NCBI RefSeq assembly: GCF_016597785.1
Contig: NZ_JAENJG010000001.1
Span: 806,001 to 870,000, forward strand
Reading direction: 5' to 3'
DNA from: Leucobacter sp. L43
GTDB lineage: Bacteria; Actinomycetota; Actinomycetes; Actinomycetales; Microbacteriaceae
Length of the DNA stretch: 64,000 nt
In this document: piece by piece, positions 45,199 to 52,926 of the stretch
Position numbering within the stretch: position 1 is the stretch's first letter
How the letters are laid out: the number at the start of each line of letters is the position of its first letter
The notes under the pieces: model-generated
Databases searched by the model: none
The model's input: only the letters and a program-made list of their open reading frames with translations
Told to the model about the DNA's origin: nothing
Translations under genes and position numbers: made by a program

Positions 45199-45837
45199 TC
45201 AGCGCGGAACGACGAGCGGCCGCAGAACAGGCGAGGCGTCAGGCATCGGAGTACCCAGAGCGATATACCGGCCAGCCGAGTAAACCTCGATACTGCGACC
45301 GTCACGGATCACACGCCCCGGCTGCTCATCCAGGTAACCCCAGATGTGTACACCGTTGCCCGACTGGGACACCTCGACGAACGTTCCCCGGTTCGCGTCG
45401 ATGATCTCCTGTGCCCACGGCAACACGGCACCGTCTACGATTGCGTCATCGAGGTCGACGCAGCCGATACCGTCTCCCAGAACGAAACCGATACCTGCAC
45501 CATGCTTCGAAGCGGTGACCTCTTCGAGGGTGTTCCACGTCGACGGATCAGTGGACGACGCATACCGGCCATCAGCCGTCAGCGGCACTTTCGTCATGCG
45601 AACGTTTCCGTTGCCGCTCGTCCGTCGCACGAACTTCCACCGCACGAACCGAGTTCCACTTGTCAGTTCGACCGGGAAACCACTCGATTTGATAGCCGAA
45701 ACGGCCTGTTTCAATGCCATTTGAGCACGTTTCTGCGCCCTATGAACCCTCGATCGGCACCGATTCGAGCACGTCCGAGAGTGCGAGCGCTGCAAATTGA
45801 TGGGTGCCCCACACCCCTCACACATGCGCCGTTCCAT
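45199..45837 (-). CDS. primase-polymerase (AEP) domain protein
   Basis: 212 residues. Cys6, Cys9, Cys23 and Cys27 make a small N-terminal zinc finger. The archaeo-eukaryotic primase core follows: CVDLDDAI with Asp128 and Asp130, SQSGNGVHIWG with His164, and IEVYSAGRYIALG. In phages and plasmids this domain normally heads a long primase-helicase; here it ends right after the core, with no helicase. Likely primes replication of the element. Confidence 0.78.
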   Translation of the reverse strand: MERRMCEGCGAPINLQRSHSRTCSNRCRSRVHRAQKRAQMALKQAVSAIKSSGFPVELTSGTRFVRWKFVRRTSGNGNVRMTKVPLTADGRYASSTDPSTWNTLEEVTASKHGAGIGFVLGDGIGCVDLDDAIVDGAVLPWAQEIIDANRGTFVEVSQSGNGVHIWGYLDEQPGRVIRDGRSIEVYSAGRYIALGTPMPDASPVLRPLVVPR

Positions 45838-46065
45838 ACCCCAATTCTACCACCTGCAACACTTTCTCCGCATGATTACGCGGAAGTTAGACGCATAAGA
45901 GGCGGCGCTGGCCTGCAACATCCACGCCCTTGTAGAAGGCAGACAAGAAGAGCGCAAGAAAGACGCTCCTGGTTGTTGAAAAACACCAAAGAAGCGCTCG
46001 CTCGACAAGAGTTGCTATCCGGCGGTTTGAGCTGGATCGCCGTGGGGAGGCACCCCCACCCCCTA

Positions 46066-46088
46066 TTTGTACCAGGGTTTGTACCAGG
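46066..46088 (+). repeat. two tandem copies of TTTGTACCAGG
   Basis: Two 11-bp direct repeats 12 bp apart, 25-45 bp upstream of the -10 box at 46112. Position fits a regulator binding site. Confidence 0.6.
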
Positions 46089-46111
46089 TCGGGAGGGTGC
46101 CTTGGGCTGAG

Positions 46112-46117
46112 TATGGT
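46112..46117 (+). promoter_or_regulatory. -10 box TATGGT, leaderless start
   Basis: TATGGT ends 6 nt before the ATG at 46124. Confidence 0.5.
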
Positions 46118-46123
46118 TGGGGC

Positions 46124-46783
46124 ATGTGTGACCCGAGCGTGTGGCCTCTTGTTGCTGATGTCGTTGTGCCAGCGTCAGCGGTGCTCGTGTCGTCTCTTGT
46201 GGCGATTGTACTCGCGCGTCTTGAGCGGAAGTCCGCGGCTCGTGATCGTGATGATGAGCGTGCGCGAGCTGAGCTTGAGCGTGAGCAGGAACGTGCGCGT
46301 GTCGAGAAGGAACGTGTGCGCCTGAAGACGGAGGCGACGTTCGAGAAGATCGTTGGCACGCTCGCATGGTTCATCTCTGCTCATCCAGGGTGGGAGGAGT
46401 GGCAACCGCAGATGCGTCTTCTGCGTGGTCAGGCGAAGGTGGCGCAGGCAGTGCCGGCGTCGGAGGCTCAGGACTTCGCTGTCTGGTTCGCTGATGAGGT
46501 ACACCGTGGACTGAAGCAAGCGGCCTGGGCAATGGAGCAGTATGGCAGTGCACATGAGAATCTTCATCCCGACGATATGGATGCTGCTGTGGAGCAGATC
46601 ATGCACCCGTTCCGAAGTTGGGTGAACTTCACGATGAATCTCGTCGTGATCTGGTTGCGTGGGGATACTTCGCTCTCGGACATTAAGAAGATGGCCGATG
46701 GTGCGGCGAAGCTCGAGTGGGACGCCGGCCGCATCGAAGATCAAGCGAGGCGGAATGGCTGGATGGGAGAAAGCCAGTCCTAG
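46124..46783 (+). CDS. membrane-anchored coiled-coil protein, cargo gene
   Basis: 219 residues. A hydrophobic segment at about 8-27 is followed by a strongly charged coiled coil (residues 30-66, Arg/Glu-rich) and a helical domain rich in Trp. Start fixed by the TATGGT box. Transcribed against the main operon from its own promoter, as lysogen-expressed cargo usually is. No family recognised; superinfection exclusion or defence is a possibility only. Confidence 0.65.
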   Translation: MCDPSVWPLVADVVVPASAVLVSSLVAIVLARLERKSAARDRDDERARAELEREQERARVEKERVRLKTEATFEKIVGTLAWFISAHPGWEEWQPQMRLLRGQAKVAQAVPASEAQDFAVWFADEVHRGLKQAAWAMEQYGSAHENLHPDDMDAAVEQIMHPFRSWVNFTMNLVVIWLRGDTSLSDIKKMADGAAKLEWDAGRIEDQARRNGWMGESQS

Positions 46784-46866
46784 TTGTCCCGCCTCCACCT
46801 TGGCACCGTAGTTACTGGTGAGAAGCGCTATTGCCATCTGGAGCGATTTCTAAGTAAGTTCCTCAC

Positions 46867-47391
46867 ATGGACTTCGCCGGACTTGCCGCGCTTCTTACCG
46901 CTGTCACCGCTGTCACCGCGCTCGTTGCAAACCTGCTTACCTCACGTGCTCGGGCTCGTCGCCTGAAGGATGCTCTAGAAATGGGGAAAGAGCTGGGCGC
47001 GAACGATCCTGTGCAAGTTCTCCTGAGCGATGTCGCTCTCGAGCACGCGGCCAGAATCTATGCAGTGCAGAAGTACGGTAGCTATGTGCTGCCAGCGACA
47101 CTGAGTGGCGTCCTGAGTCTCGTGTCGATAGTTCTAAGCGTGTCGACACCCACCGCAACCCAGTGGTTTGTAGATATTGGATGGGATAGATGGACCGGGA
47201 ACGACATGATTATCCTTGGCGCGATGTTGACGGGAATTCTAGGAATTCTGCTCGGTGCTCTTGCTGTTTTCCAGGTCATATACCTCGCGATTAAGACAGA
47301 CAAAGCCGCGAAAGATGCGAGGCTCAGAGCCAAGACCGCACGACCGGACGTGCTACCGGTGCGTCGTCGTTCCTTGCTCGGACGCCGCTAA
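46867..47391 (+). CDS. three-span membrane protein, cargo gene
   Basis: 174 residues with hydrophobic segments near 4-25, 75-93 and 112-140, and a basic C-terminal tail. Follows the previous gene by 83 nt on the same strand and shares its transcription. No family recognised. Confidence 0.65.
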   Translation: MDFAGLAALLTAVTAVTALVANLLTSRARARRLKDALEMGKELGANDPVQVLLSDVALEHAARIYAVQKYGSYVLPATLSGVLSLVSIVLSVSTPTATQWFVDIGWDRWTGNDMIILGAMLTGILGILLGALAVFQVIYLAIKTDKAAKDARLRAKTARPDVLPVRRRSLLGRR

Positions 47392-47398
47392 GCAAGGG

Positions 47399-47430
47399 GT
47401 GGAGGGGTGAGCGGTGACCCACCCCTCCAC
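47399..47430. terminator. bidirectional terminator
   Basis: Perfect 11-bp stem with a 10-nt loop between the plus-strand membrane genes and the convergent minus-strand gene. Confidence 0.75.
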
Positions 47431-47437
47431 TGTCAGG

Positions 47438-48094
47438 TCACGCCTGGATGGCGTACCCACCATCGATCATGCGTTCGGCTTGTGATGGGGTGAGGCGCGC
47501 GGTGTCGTCTTTGCGATGTCCGCCTACGTCCTTGAGGAAGGTGACGGTGACGCTGTTGTCGACGTGCTTCCGGTCGGAGGGCTTGTAGCCATCAGCTAGG
47601 GTCAGCTCCTTGCTGGGGTAGTCGCTGCGTCGTTTGGCTGCCCGTGTAATGTGCGCGTTCAAGTCGACCAGGCCGACGATGCGGTCTCCGGCGATGATGC
47701 CGCTCACGTTCGCGTCGAGTCCTTCGATTGTGGCTCCCTGTTTTGCGAGGTCGCGGATGCGGGTGCTGTAGGCCGCGACGCGGGTGTCGTGCCCGTTGGC
47801 GAGCTTCACGGCTTCCGCGATGAGGCTGTCGATCTTCAGAAGCTTCTTGCTGAGATCGTCGGAGATGTTCGGCAGGTCGTTCTCAACGGCTTTGCGGATC
47901 TCTGTGAGCTCGTCGAGCTTGGCTTGGTGCTCTGCTTCGGCCTCTCTACGTTCGCGTCCTTCGGTCTGGAGTTCTGCGATCTGTACCGCACTCTCAGCCT
48001 GTTGCAACTCTGCCGCGGTAACGGTGGCGTCGCCGTCTGCGATGCGCTTTCGGAGGTCTGCGAGGGCCTGTTCGGGTGTGGTCGTCGTGGTCAT
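47438..48094 (-). CDS. coiled-coil protein with phage-type C-terminal motif
   Basis: 218 residues from the ATG at 48094 (AAAGGGG upstream). The first 90 residues are a Glu/Lys-rich coiled coil. The end, FLKDVGGHRKDDTARLTPSQ and then AERMIDGGYA, resembles a short motif (GHxxGDxxxL...AExLIxxGxA) found in phage structural or connector proteins. May be a small virion or scaffold component; unsure. Confidence 0.6.
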   Translation of the reverse strand: MTTTTTPEQALADLRKRIADGDATVTAAELQQAESAVQIAELQTEGRERREAEAEHQAKLDELTEIRKAVENDLPNISDDLSKKLLKIDSLIAEAVKLANGHDTRVAAYSTRIRDLAKQGATIEGLDANVSGIIAGDRIVGLVDLNAHITRAAKRRSDYPSKELTLADGYKPSDRKHVDNSVTVTFLKDVGGHRKDDTARLTPSQAERMIDGGYAIQA

Positions 48095-48119
48095 GCGTTT
48101 CCCCTTTCTGGGATGAGAA

Positions 48120-48147
48120 AAGCCCCGGCAGTGTTTGCCTGGGGCTT
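48120..48147 (-). terminator. terminator of the leftward operon
   Basis: Stem AAGCCCC/GGGGCTT with an inner GGCA/TGCC pairing; on the minus strand TTTTC follows. It lies 21 nt past the stop at 48169. Confidence 0.7.
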
Positions 48148-48168
48148 GGGTTGTGACGCTAGGTGGCG

Positions 48169-48360
48169 TCAGGTCTTGTCGCGTTGTTGCGCCTCGTATG
48201 CGTCGCAGAGGTCGTGGACCTGGTCGACGATGTTTCGAGCGTCGCGGTAGTGGAGCAGCAGGAACACGGGGCCGCTGTAGAGCCGGATCATGGGCGTTGT
48301 ACCGTCGTCTTCGACCCATTCGACGTGGCGCACGGAGGGCTTGCCGAATCTGTTGGTCAT
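48169..48360 (-). CDS. small protein of unknown function
   Basis: 63 residues. ATGA overlap with the upstream gene supports it. Contains PVFLLLHYRDARNIVDQVHD. No family recognised. Last gene of the leftward operon. Confidence 0.6.
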   Translation of the reverse strand: MTNRFGKPSVRHVEWVEDDGTTPMIRLYSGPVFLLLHYRDARNIVDQVHDLCDAYEAQQRDKT

Positions 48361-48587
48361 GCGCGCGTTCCGTCCTTCTCAGCCGCTTCAATCCGGTGGA
48401 AGTTATTGATGCTGGTGGCGAAGTCGACGAGTCCGTTCCTATCCACGTCCATTGCTCGCACGTCCCCGTTCGCGAGCAGCGCCCATGCGACTACTGGGCT
48501 TGAGAAAGTGCCACCTTCCTTGTTCGAGTAGAAGACGTTCCATGCGCCTCCTGGGATGATCTGCACGATGTGTTCCGGGTCATTCAC
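48357..48587 (-). CDS. small protein of unknown function
   Basis: 76 residues, starting MNDPEHIVQIIPGGAWNVFY. Overlaps genes on both sides (4 nt and 8 nt), typical of a compact phage operon. The pattern of paired strands suggests a small beta-rich fold. No function known. Confidence 0.6.
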   Translation of the reverse strand: MNDPEHIVQIIPGGAWNVFYSNKEGGTFSSPVVAWALLANGDVRAMDVDRNGLVDFATSINNFHRIEAAEKDGTRA

Positions 48588-48771
48588 CGGTCGCCTCCTC
48601 TGTGGCTGGATGGTCGTATGCGAGTTGTGCGAGTTCCGAGATGAGTCGTGGAAGGTCGCTGTAGGCGATCGCGAGGCTGCTCTTGCCTGCGCTGATGCGG
48701 ACGATGGGCACCGGTTCTTGCTCTCCGCTAACCCACTGGGATGCTCTTGTGGTTACTGGCGCGAACTTCAT
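48580..48771 (-). CDS. small protein of unknown function
   Basis: 63 residues, MKFAPVTTRASQWVSGEQEP. Three nt separate it from the ATPase gene. Ends in an acidic tail. No family recognised. Confidence 0.6.
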   Translation of the reverse strand: MKFAPVTTRASQWVSGEQEPVPIVRISAGKSSLAIAYSDLPRLISELAQLAYDHPATEEATGE

Positions 48772-48774
48772 CGA

Positions 48775-50469
48775 CTAGCTCCCCTCTCGAGCTGTGCCGC
48801 CGCAGCTTGAGCAGCGGGATCCGATAGTGGTTCCGTGTTCGCAGTAACCGGGGTCGTCCCAGCCGACGAACAGATCGCTTTCGTCCTGAGGTTGCCCGTT
48901 TTTGTTCCACGCGTTCCCCGCTTCCCCGCCGTATTGGGGCTTTGGCGGGTTAGGCGGGTATGGCGGGGTGTCGTTGCGGGCAATCTCAGGACGAGCAAGC
49001 TTCCAGATCGTCACCTTTTCCTTGTTCGCTGAGCCGAGGTCTTCGGCTACCCACCCCGACTTGCGGAGAGCTGGAGCGTTGCGCTTCAGAATCCCGGTGA
49101 TTGCTCGAGCGTTCTTGGGCCAGTCCCGGGGTGGGCGCCATCCGTCCTGCATGTCACTGAGCACGGTGTCGAGAAGTTCGGCGGCGCTTCCCTCGAACTC
49201 GTTCACGCTGCTCATGAGCGCCACGATGAACGGATCACTCGCAAGCGAATCACCAGCTAGGGTCGCGGCCTGCGACATGTAGCGGCTCAGGCCATCGGTC
49301 GCGTTGAGCTTGTCCAGAGCAGCGAGAATGTGCGCGAAGTCAGCCATGCGAGGTGCACTGTCAAGACGGACATATGAAAGCTGCCCCGCCATACCCGCCA
49401 CCTGATCCAGAAGGACACCGACGAGCCGCGGATACACCCGCTCCCAGCGCTCGGATAGTTCCCGCTCACTGATTCGCTGATGCTCGGGAATCGTCGCGAG
49501 AGACACGGTGACGAGGCGCTCAGCAAGGTCGCCGCGCATTCCTGCGAGGTCGATACCATTCAGCAGAATCGCTCGTCGGAACGAGAAGACGCTCAAGCCG
49601 GAGTCGGTGTACAACTGACGGCGAACATCTCCGTCACCCGTCACAGCTCGGCAAAGTGTGTCGCTAAGCCAGTCAGGTACAGTGCTCAAATTGTCGAGCC
49701 CTACGACCCACGATCCCGACGCTGCTGTAACCCATCCGTCTGCATCACGAGGCGGTTTGCGAAGCGGCACTGGTGATGGGTCGGCAAGCGTCACAAGAGC
49801 TTTCGACGCAGACGACTTACCCGTTCCCTGCTCACCGAAAAGCGCCATGACCGGGTGCGGGATAGCAGGGGCACCCAGAGCGGCAACAAGCCATGCCAAC
49901 ACCAGCGGCCGATCAACGGCGGCAACGTTCAAGACTGACCAGAGATCGTCCAAGCTCCCGCCACGCTCAGGTGTCGGCATCGGGCCAGTGAGTGCGGTTC
50001 GCCGGAACAGGACGGGTACGTCACGGCCGACAATCGCCCACCCCGTCGCGTCGATCCGGATGGCCTCTTCGGCCACCGTTCCCAGATCGATCCAGATAAC
50101 ACCCTTGCTTTCAGCAACCCGCAGATGTACCTCTTGCGGGTCACTCTCTTGAGCTTCGCCCTCGAGTACGAGCATGGCGTCCGCGAGAGCTTGTTGCGGG
50201 GCGATCCTTCCCGTCTTCTTCCGGTAGGTGGAGCTGAGTTCAGCACGCAGTGAAGCTCGGCCTCCTCGCAGCATCCGAACCACATGCCCGCCTGGTCTTG
50301 GAATAGCGAACGCTTCTCCTTCAGGAGTGCTTGCAAAGTCGTACCGTTCCATAGCGAGGTCCACGAGGATCGCCGCCGCGGACTTCTTCTCCGCTTCCTC
50401 GACACTGATTAGGTTCGGATCGGTTCGTTCATGCGGCTCGCTCTCCACCGCTTTCAACATTGCTGTCAC
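48775..50469 (-). CDS. P-loop ATPase, probable replicative helicase of the element
   Basis: 564 residues. Walker A is GEQGTGKSS at 212-220 and a Walker B-like SWVVGLDNLS lies about 40 residues later; the arrangement matches phage DUF927/SF3-like ATPases used in replication. The C terminus carries a four-cysteine zinc knuckle (CEHGTTIGSRCSSCGG). GGAGG precedes the GTG start. With the stand-alone primase-polymerase domain it probably forms a split primase-helicase. Confidence 0.78.
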   Translation of the reverse strand: MTAMLKAVESEPHERTDPNLISVEEAEKKSAAAILVDLAMERYDFASTPEGEAFAIPRPGGHVVRMLRGGRASLRAELSSTYRKKTGRIAPQQALADAMLVLEGEAQESDPQEVHLRVAESKGVIWIDLGTVAEEAIRIDATGWAIVGRDVPVLFRRTALTGPMPTPERGGSLDDLWSVLNVAAVDRPLVLAWLVAALGAPAIPHPVMALFGEQGTGKSSASKALVTLADPSPVPLRKPPRDADGWVTAASGSWVVGLDNLSTVPDWLSDTLCRAVTGDGDVRRQLYTDSGLSVFSFRRAILLNGIDLAGMRGDLAERLVTVSLATIPEHQRISERELSERWERVYPRLVGVLLDQVAGMAGQLSYVRLDSAPRMADFAHILAALDKLNATDGLSRYMSQAATLAGDSLASDPFIVALMSSVNEFEGSAAELLDTVLSDMQDGWRPPRDWPKNARAITGILKRNAPALRKSGWVAEDLGSANKEKVTIWKLARPEIARNDTPPYPPNPPKPQYGGEAGNAWNKNGQPQDESDLFVGWDDPGYCEHGTTIGSRCSSCGGTAREGS

Positions 50470-50893
50470 GTGATGTTCCTCCAGACGCCGACGTATTGTC
50501 GGCCACGAGTAAGTGCTTGGTATTCAGTTGTCGATCGGAGAGGGCTGCGTAGAGCTCTGCTTCGATCCGGTCCCACGTCGCCGCATCGGCTTGCTGTAGA
50601 CCCGCGTCGAGGCGCTTCAGAATGCGCTCTCGCCGTTGGTCCTTCGTGAGGTGAGCTTCTGCCCAGTACACGTCCACAAGGCGCGTCAGGCGGTCGATTT
50701 CGCCTTGATGGGACGTCTGTCTTATTTCGTCGATCTCGTGCTGCCGAGACTCGCGCCCCTCGAAGTAGCCGAAGTAGTAGAAGTCGACTACAGATGGCGG
50801 AAGGGCCCCTGCTTGGATCTCTCCAGACACGAGCCCTTCCAGCCATCGAGTTAGGTGCTTCTCGGCGACTTCGCTAATTTTCAGTCGGGGCAT
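50429..50893 (-). CDS. helical protein of unknown function
   Basis: 154 residues. Overlaps the ATPase start by 41 nt and the upstream HTH gene by 20 nt. Charged, helical, with a short aromatic stretch VVDFYYFGYFEGRESRQHEI. No family recognised. Confidence 0.6.
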   Translation of the reverse strand: MPRLKISEVAEKHLTRWLEGLVSGEIQAGALPPSVVDFYYFGYFEGRESRQHEIDEIRQTSHQGEIDRLTRLVDVYWAEAHLTKDQRRERILKRLDAGLQQADAATWDRIEAELYAALSDRQLNTKHLLVADNTSASGGTSRDSNVESGGERAA

Positions 50894-51080
50894 GCGACCC
50901 CCGGTGTTCAGCGATCGCTTTACTCACGCGGTACATGTAGCTCGGGGCGCTGTGTTTCCCGGATTCGAGCAACTCAATGAATGCGGCCGGGAGTCCGGTG
51001 AGCTCTGCCACCTCCTGAATATCAAGGTCGGCAATCTCGCGCTGCTCGCGGAGATTCGTGCTAAATGTCGTGATCGTCAT
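50874..51080 (-). CDS. small XRE-like helix-turn-helix protein
   Basis: 68 residues. LREQREIADLDIQEVAELTG followed by LPAAFIELLESGKHS is a Cro/C1-type HTH. GGAGG precedes the ATG. May be a second regulator in the lytic operon. Confidence 0.65.
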   Translation of the reverse strand: MTITTFSTNLREQREIADLDIQEVAELTGLPAAFIELLESGKHSAPSYMYRVSKAIAEHRGSHAPTEN

Positions 51081-51331
51081 GCGAATGCCTCCTCTCGTTC
51101 CCGCACGGGTTCTGGGATCTGCTCGGACTTGTCTCTCCGAAGCGAGTCGAAGATGTTCTCGCAGACGGGGCACGTCTTGAGCTCGCGATGTGCGACCTCG
51201 TGGCCCGGGATCGCCTGCGCCCCCTGGTGATCAGGTACCACCATCTCTCCGCAGAGCGCCTTCGCCGGGGAACCGTCGACGACGCCGCGCAAGATGTCCG
51301 TCTTCCGGATGTAGTGGTTCAGGTCAGGCAT
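51077..51331 (-). CDS. DUF3039-like zinc protein
   Basis: 84 residues. ALCGE and CPVC spaced as a small zinc-binding site, with HYIRKTDILRGVVDGSPAKA before it; this matches DUF3039-like proteins of actinophages and actinobacteria. ATGA overlap with the next gene. Function unknown. Confidence 0.6.
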   Translation of the reverse strand: MPDLNHYIRKTDILRGVVDGSPAKALCGEMVVPDHQGAQAIPGHEVAHRELKTCPVCENIFDSLRRDKSEQIPEPVREREEAFA

Positions 51332-51893
51332 GATCGGTGACCTCCCCCGCTACACGAGACTTGAAGGCTTCGAACTTTGCTTCGGCGGTGTCGATCGCAG
51401 CGCGAAGGGTTCGGAAGAACTCACGCGATTCCTCAGCTTCTACCTGCCAGGAGAACGATTCGGTGATATCGAGAAGTACTTTGCCATCGAAGATCACGTG
51501 GTCAGTCCGAAGACGACCCGGCGCGCTACCTGCCACGCCTTCCTCCTGATGAAACCCGTCCTCGACATGGCTTGGACCGTCGTCTACCGTGCACCAGTCG
51601 TAGGCCGGGCAACGTTGCGGCGCACGCTCCGTAGTGTCGCAAACCGCCGTGGCTGCGTCGACTCCACCGCACAGTTCGAAAACCTGCACCTCAAGCACGT
51701 CGCAGATCATCGAGAGCTCGTCGATCGTGAATGCGCTGTTGCCGGCCAATTTCCGTCGCAAGGTGTCGACGTTCATGTTGCTCATCACGGCAAGCGTTCC
51801 AAGCTCGTGTCCCCACGCTTTGATTGCTTCCTGAAGCCCCTGTACGAGGTGTTCCGAGCTCAGCTTCACAGCGAGATCGATCGCGTTAGTCAT
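51324..51893 (-). CDS. XRE HTH fused to a DUF6907-like domain
   Basis: 189 residues. The first 80 hold an XRE-type HTH (VMSNMNVDTLRRKLAGNSAF and IDELSMICDVLEVQVFEL). The second half begins CPAYDWCTVDDG and ends in a helix EESREFFRTLRAAIDTAEA, resembling the DUF6907 module. Start at 51893 overlaps the upstream gene as ATGA. Confidence 0.65.
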   Translation of the reverse strand: MTNAIDLAVKLSSEHLVQGLQEAIKAWGHELGTLAVMSNMNVDTLRRKLAGNSAFTIDELSMICDVLEVQVFELCGGVDAATAVCDTTERAPQRCPAYDWCTVDDGPSHVEDGFHQEEGVAGSAPGRLRTDHVIFDGKVLLDITESFSWQVEAEESREFFRTLRAAIDTAEAKFEAFKSRVAGEVTDHA

Positions 51894-52186
51894 GCCGCGA
51901 CCGCCTTCGAGCTGACGATCTCGCACCAGGAGGTGACCATGATGATGGCCTCCGCGAACGCTCGCGCCTCATCAAGGGTGAGGTCACGGCGGTGAGTTGA
52001 GACGGTGTCGATCTCCCATCGACCGTCCGCCTCGTCGAGCATTGCGGTCACGGACCAGGTGTCGGTGTACTTCGTGACCCCCTGGTGAAGCGTTGGCGCT
52101 GCCTCGTCATGCTTATCGAGCTGACAGCCTGCGATCGCGCAGGTTCCGGAGTTGTATACTGCTGGTATTGCTGACAAAATAGACAC
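51890..52186 (-). CDS. DUF6907-like protein
   Basis: 98 residues from the GTG at 52186, with AAGGGGA 7 nt upstream. CAIAGCQLDKHDE and the late EARAFAEAIIMVTSWCE mirror the second half of the neighbouring HTH fusion, so the two look like a duplicated domain. Function unknown. Confidence 0.6.
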   Translation of the reverse strand: MSILSAIPAVYNSGTCAIAGCQLDKHDEAAPTLHQGVTKYTDTWSVTAMLDEADGRWEIDTVSTHRRDLTLDEARAFAEAIIMVTSWCEIVSSKAVAA

Positions 52187-52208
52187 AACGATTCCCCTTC
52201 CAAGGGAT

Positions 52209-52613
52209 TCAGGAACCCTCACTGCGCGACTGTTTGGCGACATACGCAGTGGGGTTCTTTTCTTCTTGTGTGAACACTCGCCATCCCTGACGACTCTTCG
52301 TGGGCCTGATCACGCCGCTTCTTGCGAGGTGGTTGATCAGTTCTGAAGCAGCGTCTGCGGTGAAGAACACTGTCGTGTTGACGTTGTCTTCATCGGTGCT
52401 GACGATCTTTAGCTTCTTAATTCCTCGCATCATGCGACGGAGGACTTCTTCTTGTGTGGGGTCGCGATAAGTCTGAGTCGAGGGAAGCTGACCTTTCTCG
52501 GCGACGTGTCGTCGTCGAAGACGGTCGACAAGTTCTGCTTCTTGCTCACTACCCTCCCGGTGCTGCACCAGGTTCTGGGTAAAATCGCGATGCCCGTGAG
52601 GGGCATCATTCAC
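52209..52613 (-). CDS. element regulator-like protein of unknown function
   Basis: 134 residues from the GTG at 52613, which shares a base with the stop of the upstream HTH gene (TAGTG). The second half (VFFTADAASELINHLARSGV and IRPTKSRQGWRVFT) looks like a winged-helix fold. No family recognised. Confidence 0.6.
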   Translation of the reverse strand: MNDAPHGHRDFTQNLVQHREGSEQEAELVDRLRRRHVAEKGQLPSTQTYRDPTQEEVLRRMMRGIKKLKIVSTDEDNVNTTVFFTADAASELINHLARSGVIRPTKSRQGWRVFTQEEKNPTAYVAKQSRSEGS

Positions 52614-52843
52614 TAGGCCACCTTCACCGTGCTGTCGCGCTTCTTCGATTCGAGCCACGCAACGACATCAGCCCATTCGTAGATAACGACCTTGGCGCTC
52701 GGCTTCATGTACCTGGGGCCTTCGCCCTTGAAGCGAAGCTGCGCAAGATTTCCCGTTGTCATTCCAGGAATCTTCGCGGCGACTTCTTTCGGGCTGAGGT
52801 AGGCAGCAGCCTGCAATTCGATCAGCTCTGTTCGTTGAGACAT
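52613..52843 (-). CDS. excisionase-type HTH, first gene of the leftward operon
   Basis: 76 residues: a MerR/AlpA-like HTH (YLSPKEVAAKIPGMTTGNLA, then GPRYMKPSAKVVIY and EWADVVAWLE), the usual form of HTH_17 excisionases. GGAGGAG precedes the ATG. It is the first gene behind the operators, where a Cro-like or Xis protein is expected. Confidence 0.75.
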   Translation of the reverse strand: MSQRTELIELQAAAYLSPKEVAAKIPGMTTGNLAQLRFKGEGPRYMKPSAKVVIYEWADVVAWLESKKRDSTVKVA

Positions 52844-52926
52844 CTTCTCCTCCGTCCTGTTCCTTGAGGGAACAATATAACCGTAGCACACTGTTCCCTG
52901 AAGGAACAGCGCGTAGAGTGGTGTCT
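52844..52926. promoter_or_regulatory. divergent immunity-switch region
   Basis: 83 bp between the repressor and the excisionase-like gene. Two 17-bp operators, TGTTCCTTGAGGGAACA at 52858-52874 and TGTTCCCTGAAGGAACA at 52892-52908, share the same 6-bp arms with centres 34 bp apart. TAGAGT at 52914-52919 ends 7 nt before the repressor ATG (leaderless). On the minus strand TATATT abuts the first operator. Binding of the repressor at both would block the leftward operon and control its own gene. Confidence 0.8.

Larger units (their letters stand above)
45838..46123. other. non-coding region with tandem 11-mers
   Basis: About 286 bases between the primase gene and a plus-strand membrane protein. 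It has two head-to-tail copies of TTTGTACCAGG at 46066-46076 and 46078-46088, a GTGGGG...CCCCAC hairpin at 46042-46059, and the promoter of the next gene. A control region or a small origin are both possible. Confidence 0.55.

Noticed and set aside
45876-46367. Minus-strand frames of 163 and 103 codons beside the cargo genes
   Set aside because: Antisense to a gene with a good promoter, Ser/Arg-rich and without ribosome sites.
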